A stretch of 19,367 nt of DNA from Euperipatoides rowelli (Eukaryota; Onychophora; Udeonychophora; Euonychophora; Peripatopsidae), in assembly GCA_003024985.2 (NCBI GenBank), contig PXIH01S0005093.1; one strand, 5' to 3'. The position numbers were made by a program, and so were the translations under genes. Within the stretch, counting starts at the first letter, position 1. Each line of letters begins with the position of its first letter. The notes under the pieces were generated by a model. That model saw nothing but the letters and a program-made list of their open reading frames with translations. It made no database searches and was not told the DNA's origin. Shown here piece by piece: positions 1 through 9,604 of the stretch.

Positions 1-56
1 TATATGCATATATGTGTATGTGTATATGTATATATGTGTATGTGTATATGTATATA

Positions 57-87
<31 letters not shown>

Positions 88-103
88 GTATATATGTGTA
101 TAT
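1..103. repeat. TATATGTG/TGTATATG microsatellite, left half
   Basis: Alternating TA/TG steps build an irregular purine-pyrimidine tract with units such as TATATGTGTATGTG. The same tract resumes at 417, so the DNA between is an insertion into one microsatellite. The 82-codon frame through it (Met, Cys, Ile, Val and Tyr repeats) is a by-product and not a gene. Confidence 0.95.
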
Positions 104-416
104 CAGGGCTCGAAATAACTCAAGGCATTCACAGAATTTGCAGCGAGTTAAGAGACAATGGCCTTGAGCTCCAAGCCACTCTAAGCATATTTTGCCACAG
201 CCTAAATTTTATATTCTATATAATAGGTAGACTGTGGCTATATCTATATTAACTAACATATAAATAGTTAAGTATTATATAGTGCCACTATAGTATTTGT
301 TAGTTCAGATAAACTAGTCTACATAATTACCATGAGTTGCTATAAAATTGCTGTGAGCAACATTATCCACAAAGCAAAATTTGCTGAGAGATTTAAATTA
401 CTATTTTCGAGCCCTG
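104..416. mobile_element. Short non-autonomous hAT-like element (MITE), 313 bp
   Basis: The left end reads CAGGGCTCGAAATA and the right end, on the opposite strand, reads CAGGGCTCGAAAATA, giving inverted ends of about 14 bp with one indel. CAGGG-type ends and an 8-bp target duplication are typical of hAT transposons. The 8-bp flanks are GTGTATAT (96-103) and GTATATGT (417-424), matching at 6 of 8 positions; microsatellite slippage could explain the differences. No transposase frame is present, so movement would need an enzyme supplied elsewhere. Superfamily assignment is inferred from the ends. Confidence 0.75.
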
Positions 417-474
417 GTATATGTATATGTGTATATGTATATATGTGTATATGTTTATATGTATATACAGTATA
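417..474. repeat. TATATGTG microsatellite, right half
   Basis: Continuation of the tract at 1-103, with GTATATGTATATGTG units, ending near TATACAGTATATATA. Confidence 0.93.
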
Positions 475-1514
475 TATAAAATAATAAAGCACCTATAATG
501 TAGATATACAGTAACATCTCAAATAAATATTCCACCAATGAAATTGCAGTAATATGAACCAAAATTATAATGAGACATTTCAAGTAGGATATGAATTTAC
601 TATAAATACATCAGTTATTTAATCGTGGGGAAAAATTATTGTAGCTTATGTTTTTTTTAAATATACCATAATAGGAAGTATACATGATCATTAATTTAAT
701 ACAAAATTATATAGACAGACTTGATATTTCAAGTAGGAATGATTTTATAATTTTCCAGCAAAAATGTATTGTTATCAGGAAAGAAAACAAAAAATATATA
801 TAATACAGTGTCTACTGAAAATGAACAAAGATGCTTGTTAATAAAATAAATAATGAAGTTATAAAATCTCTAATTATGGTTAACTGTTTATTTTTTTAAT
901 TATACAATTACAATGTAGACTATACATGAATATTTTAAAACATTAAAAAACACATAGATTAATATTATTACAGTACTCTATTATTATTGAAGAATATATA
1001 GACAATACAAATTTTCCTAACTAATTTCTTTTCTCAAATTGTAGTCCTCTCAGCTTACTTGAAGTCATCTTCTTTGTTTATATCTTATAATTTCCATTTA
1101 CAATTTATTGTAAGGAGTGACTGGTGAGGTGACATTGTGCCTTTTATATAAATTAACACTAGAAATGCAGGACTGAAATGGTTTCCCTGTTCATCTGTTT
1201 ATCTGGAGTTATTCAGAGGAATGACCTGTTGCCCATATATTTAGGTATCAGGCTAACCCTTTGAGGAGAGCTCTGGTTCCTAAAGTTTTCTTAGTTAAAT
1301 TTTATAAAATCATATCAAGAGTAACCACTTTTTGCTTATGAATATATTTTGACCAATAAATAAAAGTCTAAGTGTAGTGAGTTTAGTGATTTACTTTTGC
1401 ATATATTATAATAATATACAATAAATGAGTTTAGTGATATACAGCACCTTTGCATATACAAGTAATACATAATTGTATTAAAGAACATGAATCATAAATT
1501 TGGCACTAAAAGGT
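475..1514. other. AT-rich intergenic DNA without a recognisable gene
   Basis: Stops are frequent in all six frames and there is no coherent codon use, RNA fold or transposon end that I can recognise. A short repeated phrase, GAGTTTAGTGAT, occurs near 1379 and again near 1426. Confidence 0.7.
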
Positions 1515-2215
1515 TGTGACACTGGGGTAGTTAGCCTATCGCACTAGGGTGCCCGAGGCCCCTGAAGTAACCCGGAGTCCGCTCTGCGGTTCAGTATTGT
1601 AGGAAATATCATTTTTTAAAGTGTACAGTGCTTAACGAACCAGCCACTACACACGCAGCAAAAAGAAATAAATATATATACAGCTTTGTGTCTGTACTAG
1701 GGCGCCCGCGCCACCTACAAATCCTAAGCTTAGCTTACACGACCTCCCCGTCCCACTCACTAGCTCCGCAAAAAAAAACTCTTGGACAAACCCTCAGGGT
1801 AGGTGTATCGGATTGCACTGTGGCCCTGCAATTTACAGGACAAAAAACATACACAACAAATACTACTAATAATGATGACAAACTCACAAATTTTAGAATA
1901 ACAGGCTTTTATTGCCCCTATCGGCTTTCATAAGATACTTTCAGAACAGAAAATGACACTAGAACTCTGTGGATGATTGCGACTATGACAATAAAATAAA
2001 ATTACTATCACAATTGGTTACTCACTATTTATCTGTCCCAAAAACAAGAAAAGAAAAAAAATATAATTACAATATTAAAATATTCCCTATCTTACTCTAA
2101 ACTAATATCACTCGTCATTCCTCTCACAAACAAAAATAATATTTATAATAATGCTAGTCACTCTTACCACTCTCTCGCTGTTGGCCAACACACTCAAGCA
2201 AAATGGTTGGATCCT

Positions 2216-2221
2216 TTTATT
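2216..2221 (-). promoter_or_regulatory. AATAAA polyadenylation signal within the putative LTR
   Basis: The minus strand reads AATAAAAGGATCC. It lies about 220 bp downstream of the TATA-like box in the same orientation, as expected between R and U5. A six-base signal is common by chance in AT-rich DNA, so its support comes only from its context. Confidence 0.3.
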
Positions 2222-2440
2222 CGTAGATACGATGTTGAGAGCTGGTATGTCAGTATCCTTGACTTTCTGCTAATAATCCATGCTATAGTTTATTACTACT
2301 TTTGATGTTTATCTGGTACCTCCAAAGCTTCGTGCTGTTGTTTCCTAGTTTGTCACACTAACTTGGTTTCCCTATATTCCATGCGTACTCACAACTTCTG
2401 CTATAACGATGTACTTGGTCTCATCAGCCTCGGGAAAACT

Positions 2441-2447
2441 TTATATA
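2441..2447 (-). promoter_or_regulatory. TATA-like box within the putative LTR
   Basis: The minus strand reads GTTATATAAAG followed by a more GC-rich stretch, which resembles a core promoter in the U3 part of the putative LTR. This is inferred from position and sequence only. Confidence 0.3.
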
Positions 2448-2908
2448 ACTTTGAGCTGTCGTCCTATTAAACTGGACTCAGCTTCCTCTACTAAAACTTC
2501 TGAAAACTAGTCAATGGTGAGCACTTCTGCTTCCGGTCCCGTGATGAAAATAAACTCTGGAAAATGGACAGCTATGCATATATTACTGAAAACTACTGGA
2601 CTAGAACGAATCGGCTTGATAAACTAATGTGGGTCTTGGCTGGAATTGTGTATTCGACCGCTAATTCTTCTTATAATAAAAAAAAATAAACTTTTAATTT
2701 CGCACTCATGTGTTGTTACTAATCTTCTTTTATTTATTTGTTATGTTTTTATATAGCCTGCGACTATTATTCTGCTAAAATTATTATTATTGCATCACTT
2801 CTCTTTCTCAACTGTTCCACGTCGACCGTCTCTGGCACTCTCCACTTCACAACTACTGTGTAATAGATAAACTTGCAATCTTAAATGCTTTTCGAACGTC
2901 CTTTCACA

Positions 2909-2928
2909 CCTTTCACTCTCTCTCTTCT
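2909..2928 (-). other. Polypurine tract next to the putative 3' LTR
   Basis: The minus strand reads AGAAGAGAGAGAGTGAAAGG, nearly pure purine, and is followed immediately by TGTG, the proposed LTR start. LTR retrotransposons prime plus-strand DNA synthesis from such a tract just upstream of the 3' LTR. Confidence 0.5.
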
Positions 2929-3831
2929 AATTGGCTGCTATAAACACATACTGAACTAGACTTGTTGTCTCTGCTCATTTACAACAATATTTAGCTAACT
3001 AAATTGCAAATATAAAATAACCTGTGGCCTTTTACATAAAAAATATTGATTGAAAATAAATATTTTTACACTTTCTTTCTTACAAAAATACTTCATGAAA
3101 AAAATAAAATTGACATTTTTATTTATAATAAAAATAAATTATATCCTACTCTCTGCTAATTTTACATAAAAATACAAAATATATAATATTTTATGCTTCT
3201 CATCCCTTACACTTAGTCGCAATTTACATGATTTTGTAATAAAATAAATATGACAATCATGATAAATTCTTTACTATACATTTCTTATATAAACAATACT
3301 ATTTTACACATGACATTGTGATTCTTATTATCACTTTACATATAAAACCATAATTCTTTAAATTACAAAAATATGATATTTTATATACAGTACCGTAACT
3401 ATAATTTGACATGCATTTTTAATGTTATGACTAATGTTATAACTTGGTAGGCCACTGATCACATAGAACCCAAGCCTCCCTTCATCTTTCATTCCTGGCT
3501 TTGGAATTCTGTATGACCCCTGTACCCCCTCAATCATATGTCTTTAAGACCCCCTCAATTATATGATGGAAGATCTTACATCACATAATTTGTAACAAAT
3601 ATAGACATATGGGACCATACCTACACTTAACAGTTGTCACACATATCATAACATTTAATAGCTAAAAAAAATTATTTGTCCCATCCTTACCCTACTTATA
3701 GGTTTAGATATACTACTAAAACAAATTTAACTTTTAATAAACCTAACATATTTATTATTTATGATATTAAACCGTCAATTATTGTTATTAAGCCTTGATT
3801 TTACTTACTAAACATGTGTTTTTTTCTTTTT
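2929..3831. other. AT-rich spacer between polypurine tract and integrase remnant
   Basis: No open frame or RNA gene is recognisable. If the retrotransposon reading is right, this is internal or 3' non-coding element DNA, decayed or interrupted. A near-duplicate phrase ACCCCCTCAAT(C/T)ATATG occurs at 3524-3540 and 3549-3565, a 25-bp period. The stretch around 3450-3530 is more GC-rich and may be another old repeat. Confidence 0.55.
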
Positions 3832-4312
3832 CTAAATGATTTCTCTGCAAATATCAAACTTCTTTTTGTACTTTAGAAATTTTATTCTCCCTCCCGGGTC
3901 TTGATCTACCCCGGAGATAGTCAACCTGTTAGAGGTGCGGTACTGCTCAATGATAATTATATTATCCGCACCACTCTCCCCAACTGCCTCACTCGTGTTG
4001 CAGTTGCTATACAACTTGAGCACAATATATTTATCACAGTTCTCATGTGATAGACCTTTAAGCTATCTACATGATGTCTACATTTCGTTACTCGTCTTCC
4101 CTTTCTGAGGTAATAAGCAAAGTTCCCAATAACTTTGCTGGTAGTCTGTGGACCTTCATACCTTGCCCCAGTCTTTGCTATAATATATCCCAAGCAATGT
4201 TCCCTAATTGGTCTCCTGTATGTCCTAGGTCCTCCTTACAATATCCTGGTCTCAGATTTACCTCCTTGACTACCTCATCACTTTCCAATCCCTTTGATGT
4301 TTCATGAATCAC
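3832..4312 (-). mobile_element. Broken Ty3/gypsy-like pol remnant: integrase C-terminal tail
   Basis: On the minus strand from 4193 to 4047 the frame encodes GARYEGP, then GNFAYYLRKGRR, then HHVDSLKVYH. This order matches the C-terminal tail of retroviral-type integrases of Ty3/gypsy elements: a (K/R)(Y/W)xGP box, a VGNxxY segment and a histidine-containing VDxLKxY motif that closes the domain. Before 4193 the likely continuation lies in another frame (about 4312-4190), so at least one frameshift is present. Past KVYH the reading moves to the frame at 4023-3832, which is acidic and weakly coding-like. No catalytic DDE core, RNase H or gypsy-type reverse transcriptase is present upstream, so only the end of pol survives. 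It lies upstream, on the same strand, of the polypurine tract and putative 3' LTR. Domain assignment is by motif recall without a profile search. Confidence 0.55.
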
Positions 4313-4442
4313 TGGAACCTCCACATCTCATAGCAAATTTCATGACTTTCTGGATGTTTGCCTTTTGATGTTATTATTGGTAAAGCCTCTATATGAAGTA
4401 CAGAGATTAGACGTATGACCATTTATGGTAGTTTGAGTTTTT

Positions 4443-4721
4443 CTACCAAGAAGATAGCTTTTTATCCAAAATATTAAATAAGTTGGGAAAATTGAGGTTA
4501 ATCAGTTTATTTAAAAGAAGATGGTCAACCATATTAGTGTTATCCTCCATAAAGGTGTTTATTCTATTTATAATAACTTTCTCGGAGATTTTAGCTACCA
4601 AATTCAACAAAGTGATTGGTCTATAGGCTGTAATATTTTTTTTTCCTTTTTTAAATTTTGGTTTTATTATACCAACCTTCCAAGCATCTGGGATTTTGTA
4701 TATATCAGTGATCAGAAAAGT
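4443..4721 (-). pseudogene. LINE (non-LTR retrotransposon) reverse transcriptase fragment
   Basis: On the minus strand an uninterrupted frame runs from 4721 to a TAG at 4445-4443, about 92 codons, with an in-frame TGA just upstream at 4724-4722. It encodes PDAWKVGIIKPKFKKGKK, then YRPITLL, then KISEKVIINRI. This is the start of the non-LTR reverse-transcriptase domain: the P..WK....P..KK.....YRPISLL....K..EK....R signature seen in CR1, Jockey, RTE and related LINEs. The catalytic YADD box and the endonuclease are absent, so the piece is non-functional. Downstream the reading shifts frame (possibly to about 4380) and fades. It lies about 130 bp upstream of the gypsy-like integrase tail on the same strand, but the two come from different retroelement classes. 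Without a good start codon it is easily missed by ORF calling. Confidence 0.75.
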
Positions 4722-5874
4722 TCATTTTAAAAAAGAGCAAGTTCAAGTTATAAGTTCATTTTAAAATGAATTTGTTCTTTACCAAGTTCTTTTTTACGTA
4801 ATGATTTCATTTTACAATTTTACTTAGAAGAAAATAGAAGAATTCTGTGGAGCCTTTTTTGAATTTCTGTCATCTAGGTATCAAGTGTTTATTCATTTTT
4901 AAAATTAAACAGTTGTGTTTTTAGAATCTAGTTAATTAAAGAACTTTAGATATTTACTTACTTTTGAGCTAGTCATTAGTGTGTGTGTGTGTGTGGGATG
5001 GGTGTAAATAAGATCAAAATTTTGAATAGTCAGTAATGTAGGGAAGAGGAAGTGAGAACTATCATAAAAATGTAAAAAAAAAGTCTATCCTTTTCTACTC
5101 TAAAATGGCTAATATTAGGAAGTTATTGATGAATTTTCTGTTTAGCTCATAACTATTTAAAAGGCAAAATACAGTAAATTACACAAAATAAAGTTATCCC
5201 TGCAGAGACAGTCAAGCATGTTTTGCAAGGCTCATAAACAACAAGAAATAAAATATTCAAGTTTGAAAGCAATTTTGCATAGGCCTATTGACAAATTTGT
5301 GTTTTCTAATTCACTTGATATCACCAAACCACTTTAGGAATAAATAATATTTGTTTAAAAAAATAAAAAAGCTTGACTGTTTATTCTTAAAATAATTTAT
5401 TAAAACAATATTTGTTTATTTAGAATTAGGCTTTAGCATTACGTGGAGAAAGAGAAAGAAAAAAAAAGATGGAAATATTACGCATATACTGCAATTGGAT
5501 AAGGATACAACATTTCTATATATATTTTTTGCCTGGAATGGATATATTTGTATTTCACCCCCTCCCCTTCCCCCCTGTATACCTGTGGAATCTAGAACAA
5601 GTCTCCAATGAAGATCCTAGGATGTAATAATAAAAATAAAATACATTTCATTTATCATTCTTTAGGCCTATCTTTTATTTGGAATAATCTTTTTAAACTG
5701 AATGATTTTTTAAAAAAAAAAATACTATGGAATTGAATAAAACAAAGAAATATACAAAAATTAGAAAAAATGCAATAAAAGACAATTTGGATAACTTTTT
5801 TTTTTTTTTTTTTAATTTTTTTTTAAAAAAAATAGACTTGATAGTTAATTATTATCAACAAATAGCTTACTGTA
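4722..5874. other. AT-rich intergenic DNA with small repeats
   Basis: No gene is recognisable. A 15-bp phrase AAGTTCATTTTAAAA is repeated at 4718-4732 and 4752-4766, one copy overlapping the start of the reverse-transcriptase fragment. A (GT)n tract lies at 4979-4996. A pyrimidine-rich stretch (CCCCCTCCCCTTCCCCCC) is near 5558, and a long T run followed by A runs lies near 5795-5832. Confidence 0.65.
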
Positions 5875-5927
5875 ATTAATGTGGGTTGATATAAACTTCT
5901 TACTTGTAAACATCAACCAACATTAAT
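5875..5927. repeat. Inverted repeat (hairpin), 16-bp arms
   Basis: The arms ATTAATGTGGGTTGAT (5875-5890) and ATCAACCAACATTAAT (5912-5927) pair at 15 of 16 positions around a 21-nt loop. No known element is recognised; it could be the core of a small foldback element. Confidence 0.8.
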
Positions 5928-6012
5928 CAATAACTTTAAATAAACCTATTAGAAAATAATTTTGAATAAATTTGAATGAAATTAAAGCAGAAAAAAAAAA
6001 CTCTTAAGAAAA

Positions 6013-6086
6013 ATTGCTTTTTACCGACTCAAACCAGCGACACTGGAAGATCGAGTCGGTCATCAAGACCGCTCGACCAAGCCTAA
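6013..6086 (-). ncRNA. tRNA-like sequence, probably a SINE head or tRNA pseudogene
   Basis: On the minus strand TGGTCGAGCGG (6079-6069) resembles a Pol III A box of the Ser/Leu tRNA type, and GGTTTGAGTCG (6035-6025) resembles a B box. The starts are 44 bp apart, as in a real tRNA. The acceptor arms do not pair and the T stem is imperfect, so this is not a functional tRNA; a tRNA-derived SINE 5' region is the likeliest reading. An 8-bp perfect inverted repeat (ACCGACTC/GAGTCGGT, 6023-6060) with an inner CCAG/CTGG stem also spans it. It stands out as a GC-rich island. The plus strand ends in a short hairpin and a T run at 6080-6097, so a plus-strand structured RNA is an alternative. Confidence 0.45.
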
Positions 6087-6097
6087 AGGGCTTTTTT

Positions 6098-7280
6098 ATA
6101 CTATTATCGTATTTTAATTAGATATAAATGAGACATTGTAATATGCTAAATCTTGAAAGAGTAAAGTTTCAAGCTTTTCATGCTGGAAGAAGTTTTGAAG
6201 ATACTCTTTTGGCTTTGGTACTTGTAAAACAAAACTTAGCCTACCACTATTTCACTTTATTGTGCTCATTTTTACTGATTATCAAATTCGTTTTTTTAAG
6301 GCAAACCAAATAATTCTTACGCTATTATGGAAATTTACAGTGTAATTACTAAATTCCCTAATAAAATTGTTCTGCACACATATTATTCACTAAACAACAT
6401 ATTTTTAAAACTTTAAAAAAAAATTCGATCAAAACGATTTTTTGCTTACTCATTCTGCTATTGATAATTATTTAAAACAATCTTTTAATATTTAAAAATA
6501 TTAAATGAATGTTATTAAGATTGCATAATGTTGAGTTATTTATAAATATGTTTACAGTAGACTAAATAAAAAAAAAATTCCCCAAAAAGTCAGATGAGAC
6601 CGGCCATGTGTACTTGAGAATTCAATCAAATCATGAAACCAAATAAATCTAGCCAATTAGACGTCGGCATTTCTTTCAAATAAATTATTTGTACCGTGTT
6701 GTATTGTATGTCTAGATTTATTAAAATTATTTATTTATTTGAAATTATAATCAAATCAAACATTTTTTCTTTTATTTATAATATCTAACAGTGCAGAATG
6801 GAAATGAACATTTAGTTCTTTTCTATTATTAAAAGTAACACGCTCAAGTTCAAATTCATTTATGAAAAAAATGAGCGCAATCTTTTCCAAATTCATGAAA
6901 AAAAGAAAAGAATGAGTTCCTTTGAACGAGTGCATTCCAATAACTTCAGTAGAGTGAAAAATGTACACTACAGTGAAGCAAATTAGCCTAATAATGTTTA
7001 AATCAATCATATCATTCGAGCACACAGCTTAATCTAAAGATATAAGCTCGAGATATAGTTCTTCACTAGCAATATTTGTAGTTTTTAGTCGCTATAATTA
7101 CAGAAATATTTTTCCTTAGACTATTTCTCACTTATCAATTCATTTTTAATAAGATGAGTTGGTCCTAGCCCAAAGCCACAAACTGACGAGACAGGGCTAA
7201 GTCAAAATGCTTATATTGGGGTCTAGCACTTAATCATTTGCATTATTTATTTAAATTAAGATATGTGCTCGAATGCCATA
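6098..7280. other. AT-rich intergenic DNA; unassigned 89-codon minus-strand frame at 6756-7025
   Basis: No gene is recognised. The longest frame (minus, 7025-6756) holds a moderately charged stretch near EFELERVTFNNRKELN but shows no domain known to me and no splice or promoter support. It could be chance or a fragment of an old repeat. The frame at 6128-6313 is hydrophobic and looks random. Confidence 0.6.
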
Positions 7281-7416
7281 ATGTGTGTATGTATATTTAT
7301 ATACTGTATATACTATACATATACAGTATATTGTGTGTGTGTGTGTATATATATACAGTATACTGTGTGTGTATATACAGTATACTGTGTGTGTATATAA
7401 GTATATACATATACAA
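7281..7416. repeat. TG/TA microsatellite with TATACAGTATACTGTG units
   Basis: TG and TA dinucleotide runs alternate with the palindromic phrase ATACAGTATACTGT. A 21-bp unit is repeated twice around 7352-7395. The tyrosine/cysteine/isoleucine-rich frame through it is not a gene. Confidence 0.93.
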
Positions 7417-7889
7417 ACAATGTATAAGCTATCTGTAATTGTGATACCTTAACCTATATTTATTGTATATATTTATTTTATCATTGGTAATTCACAAATA
7501 AGAACCAAATCGCTACTGAGAGTAAATAGGCTAGAACTTTTATTTAGATTGTTTTCTTCTTATTGATTTAGGTTATATTATACATTATTTCTTCAAAGCG
7601 CTACAATGATGATGAATTATGGGATGCCTCTTACAGATGTGAACCTCGACTAGCAAGATAGTAATGTAAAGTTTCTGAAATATTTCAGAATTTTAAGCAC
7701 AATATTTTTGATATTTATTTTTTCAATCAAACTTGGAAAGTCTACAATTTTTATTATACCTTAACTAAGTTAGCTTAATACATTTTTGTTAAGAGGTCTG
7801 GGAATACTGATTTTTTTAAAATGAACAGTAGGCCTAGATCACAAGTTGAGTTTACCTGTTTTTAAAAAAATGTTTTCTTTTCTATTTAA

Positions 7890-7945
7890 CAAATAAAAGA
7901 AGTCCAATACTAAAAAAATACACATTAAATAACCGAACATGCTAA
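7890..7945 (+). repeat. Dispersed direct repeat, copy 1
   Basis: This 56-57 bp stretch matches 8344-8401 almost exactly. Both hold AAATAAAAGAAG(T/C)CCAATAC, then an A run, then CACATTAAATAAC(C/T)GAACAT and GCTAA. Two substitutions and one A-run length change separate the copies. A possible further match, GTTTTCTTTT, lies upstream of each. Confidence 0.9.
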
Positions 7946-8141
7946 TATAGATATTCTTAGGTTTATCACCAACAATTCATCGTTAATGATTCATTCCATG
8001 AAATAAGATATATTGCAAAAGCAATTCATCACTGGCATGATTGTGAAAACAATTTATGTATTCAATTAAATCAATATAAAATTATCAAGTTTTTCATAAA
8101 AGTCTAAAATATTTAAACATAAATGCCCAAATAAAGCAATT

Positions 8142-8163
8142 GGGGGAGGGGGGGGGGGAGGGG
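8142..8163 (+). repeat. G-rich homopolymer run
   Basis: GGGGGAGGGGGGGGGGAGGGG-type tract in otherwise AT-rich DNA. It could fold as a G-quadruplex and may also vary through polymerase slippage. Confidence 0.9.
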
Positions 8164-8343
8164 ATTTTAACGTTTTTTTCTTCTTCTTAATATCCATTAC
8201 CGTATATACTTTACCTAAATTTTCAGACAAAATTTAAAAATACAACTACTTTAAGTGATAAAAATAGAATTAAAATTATCAAAGTCAGATAGGGTAAGGA
8301 ATATAAAATCATTGTTTTCTTTTTCAAAGTACTCCAATGGCTA

Positions 8344-8401
8344 CAAATAAAAGAAGCCCAATACTAAAAAAAATACACATTAAATAACTGAACATGCTAA
8401 A
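8344..8401 (+). repeat. Dispersed direct repeat, copy 2
   Basis: Second copy of the repeat at 7890-7945, in the same orientation and about 454 bp downstream. The copies suggest two members of a repeat family or flanks of a larger insertion. Confidence 0.9.
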
Positions 8402-8458
8402 ATAAATGCTTGAATGATAAAAATACAAAAATAAATGTATTTCTAATATACTGTAGAT

Positions 8459-9100
8459 CAGAGGTTCCCAAGCTTTCTCAGTACCCCCCCCCCCCCCACC
8501 TAGAAGTCTATCTGCTTTAAGTGAACAAACAGAAAGATGCGTTCTTTTATGTATCTACTGCAAATATTTCTACTTACGTCCTACAACATAGTAAAGAGAC
8601 GTTGTAAAGAAGACACCTTGAAGCTTAAAATCATAAAATTATTTTATAAAATTAACCATAGTAACATTCGCATTACACACAGAAAATTAAGATAATTAAG
8701 GACAATATTAAAATAAATATCATGAAGAACATTAAAACCACTCCGAGAAGTGTAAACCTGGTGTATAAGTTTATTCCTATATAATTTTAAATAATTTATT
8801 AGGTCCCCTGATAGTGAAAATTTCATAAATCACTTAAATGTGCTTGAAAAAATAATAATTAAACTTGACCACTGAGTGTTATATTAACTTGCATTTTGTG
8901 GGTTTATTGGGAAAATTAAGCAATCACTATTAATTTAACTGTATGTTACACAACAGGTGAAAACATTTTTCAAAATTTTCTCTCTTCTTTATGCTTCCAC
9001 CGCCTCCTTATTTTTATTCAATGCCCTACAATTGCTACTAATGCCCCCGGGTCATTCCAGTGCCCCAAGGGGAGCATTTTTGCCCACTTAGGGAAACTCC
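8459..9100. mobile_element. Decayed hAT-like non-autonomous element(s)
   Basis: The left end, CAGAGGTTCCCAAGC, followed by TTTCTCAGTA and a 14-base C run (8484-8497), resembles hAT ends of the CAGAGGTTCCCAAAC type. The right edge on the minus strand reads GGAGTTTCCCTAAGTGGGCA, then CTCCCCTTGGGGCACTGGAA, which resembles hAT ends of the CAGTGTTTCCCAAAGTG type. The ends differ, and no 8-bp duplication is visible (ACTGTAGAT left, AAATTCTAA right). This may be one eroded element or two different fragments. No transposase frame is present; the 60- and 71-codon minus frames through it follow from its sequence. Confidence 0.5.
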
Positions 9101-9298
9101 AAATTCTAAGCAGAAGAAATTGCTGTCTGGATGAATTACTGTTTATGTATAATGTATGCACGGTAAAATTATTTTTGAGGTGAATTGCTGGTGATGAATT
9201 GTTGGTGATAAATTTTCCTAGACCCGATATCAATATAAAGGAGTCACTTCAACAAGGTATTGATTGTTATATTAAAATAAAACTTTTCAATCAACCAG

Positions 9299-9343
9299 AA
9301 TATTTATTAGTGTAGGTCTATAGACTACCCACTAATAAATATT
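9299..9343. repeat. Near-perfect palindrome, 45 bp
   Basis: The arms AATATTTATTAGTG and CACTAATAAATATT are perfect 14-mers, and the centre holds GTCTATAGAC, itself a palindrome. Only small asymmetric mismatches remain. It could form a cruciform or hairpin. Confidence 0.9.
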
Positions 9344-9604
9344 GTTAAACCTTTTCTTTTCTAATTTTACTAACCTACCGGTATTGTTAGGATTAGTTAA
9401 GATCTTTAATCAAAATTAAATTATAATCTAAAAGTCAGATGATCTGAAAATGCCGATTTTTAAACATTGAGCTATATTTATTATTCTGCTAACAATAATG
9501 TAAACACTTTAAAGAAATACAGTATCATATTGAGAAAAGAAGACTGAAGTGGTTTGTATCTGTTACAAACTATTTTAAAATAAATGTATAAGGCATTGAA
9601 AGCT

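Larger units (their letters stand above)
1515..2908 (-). mobile_element. Putative long terminal repeat (3' LTR) of a Ty3/gypsy-like retrotransposon
   Basis: This block is visibly less AT-rich than its surroundings. Its ends are short inverted termini: TGTGACACTGGGG at 1515 and CCTTTCACA ending at 2908, sharing TGTGA/TCACA. Read on the minus strand it starts TGTGAAAGG directly after a polypurine tract and ends CCCCAGTGTCACA, the TG...CA layout of LTRs. A TATATAA box lies at 2447-2441 and an AATAAA signal at 2221-2216, both on the minus strand and in promoter-then-polyadenylation order. The flanks show no matching short duplication, so a solo LTR is unlikely. A 3' LTR of an element reading right to left fits, with the integrase remnant upstream. 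The 101-codon plus-strand frame at 1628-1933 looks like chance. No second LTR copy is visible in the window, so the call is an inference. Confidence 0.5.
7417..8458. other. AT-rich intergenic DNA carrying a direct repeat and a G run
   Basis: No gene is recognised. It contains the two copies of the 60-bp repeat and the G-rich run listed separately. Confidence 0.65.

Noticed and set aside
1628-1933. 101-codon plus-strand frame as a gene
   Set aside because: It lies in the putative LTR, with low-complexity Thr/Asn-rich sequence and no domain.
4071-4307. 78-codon plus-strand frame
   Set aside because: It is antisense to the integrase-like tail, which has recognisable motifs on the minus strand.
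4521-4730. 69-codon plus-strand frame
   Set aside because: It is antisense to the LINE reverse-transcriptase fragment.
6013-6086. Functional tRNA gene
   Set aside because: The acceptor arms do not pair and the T stem is imperfect.
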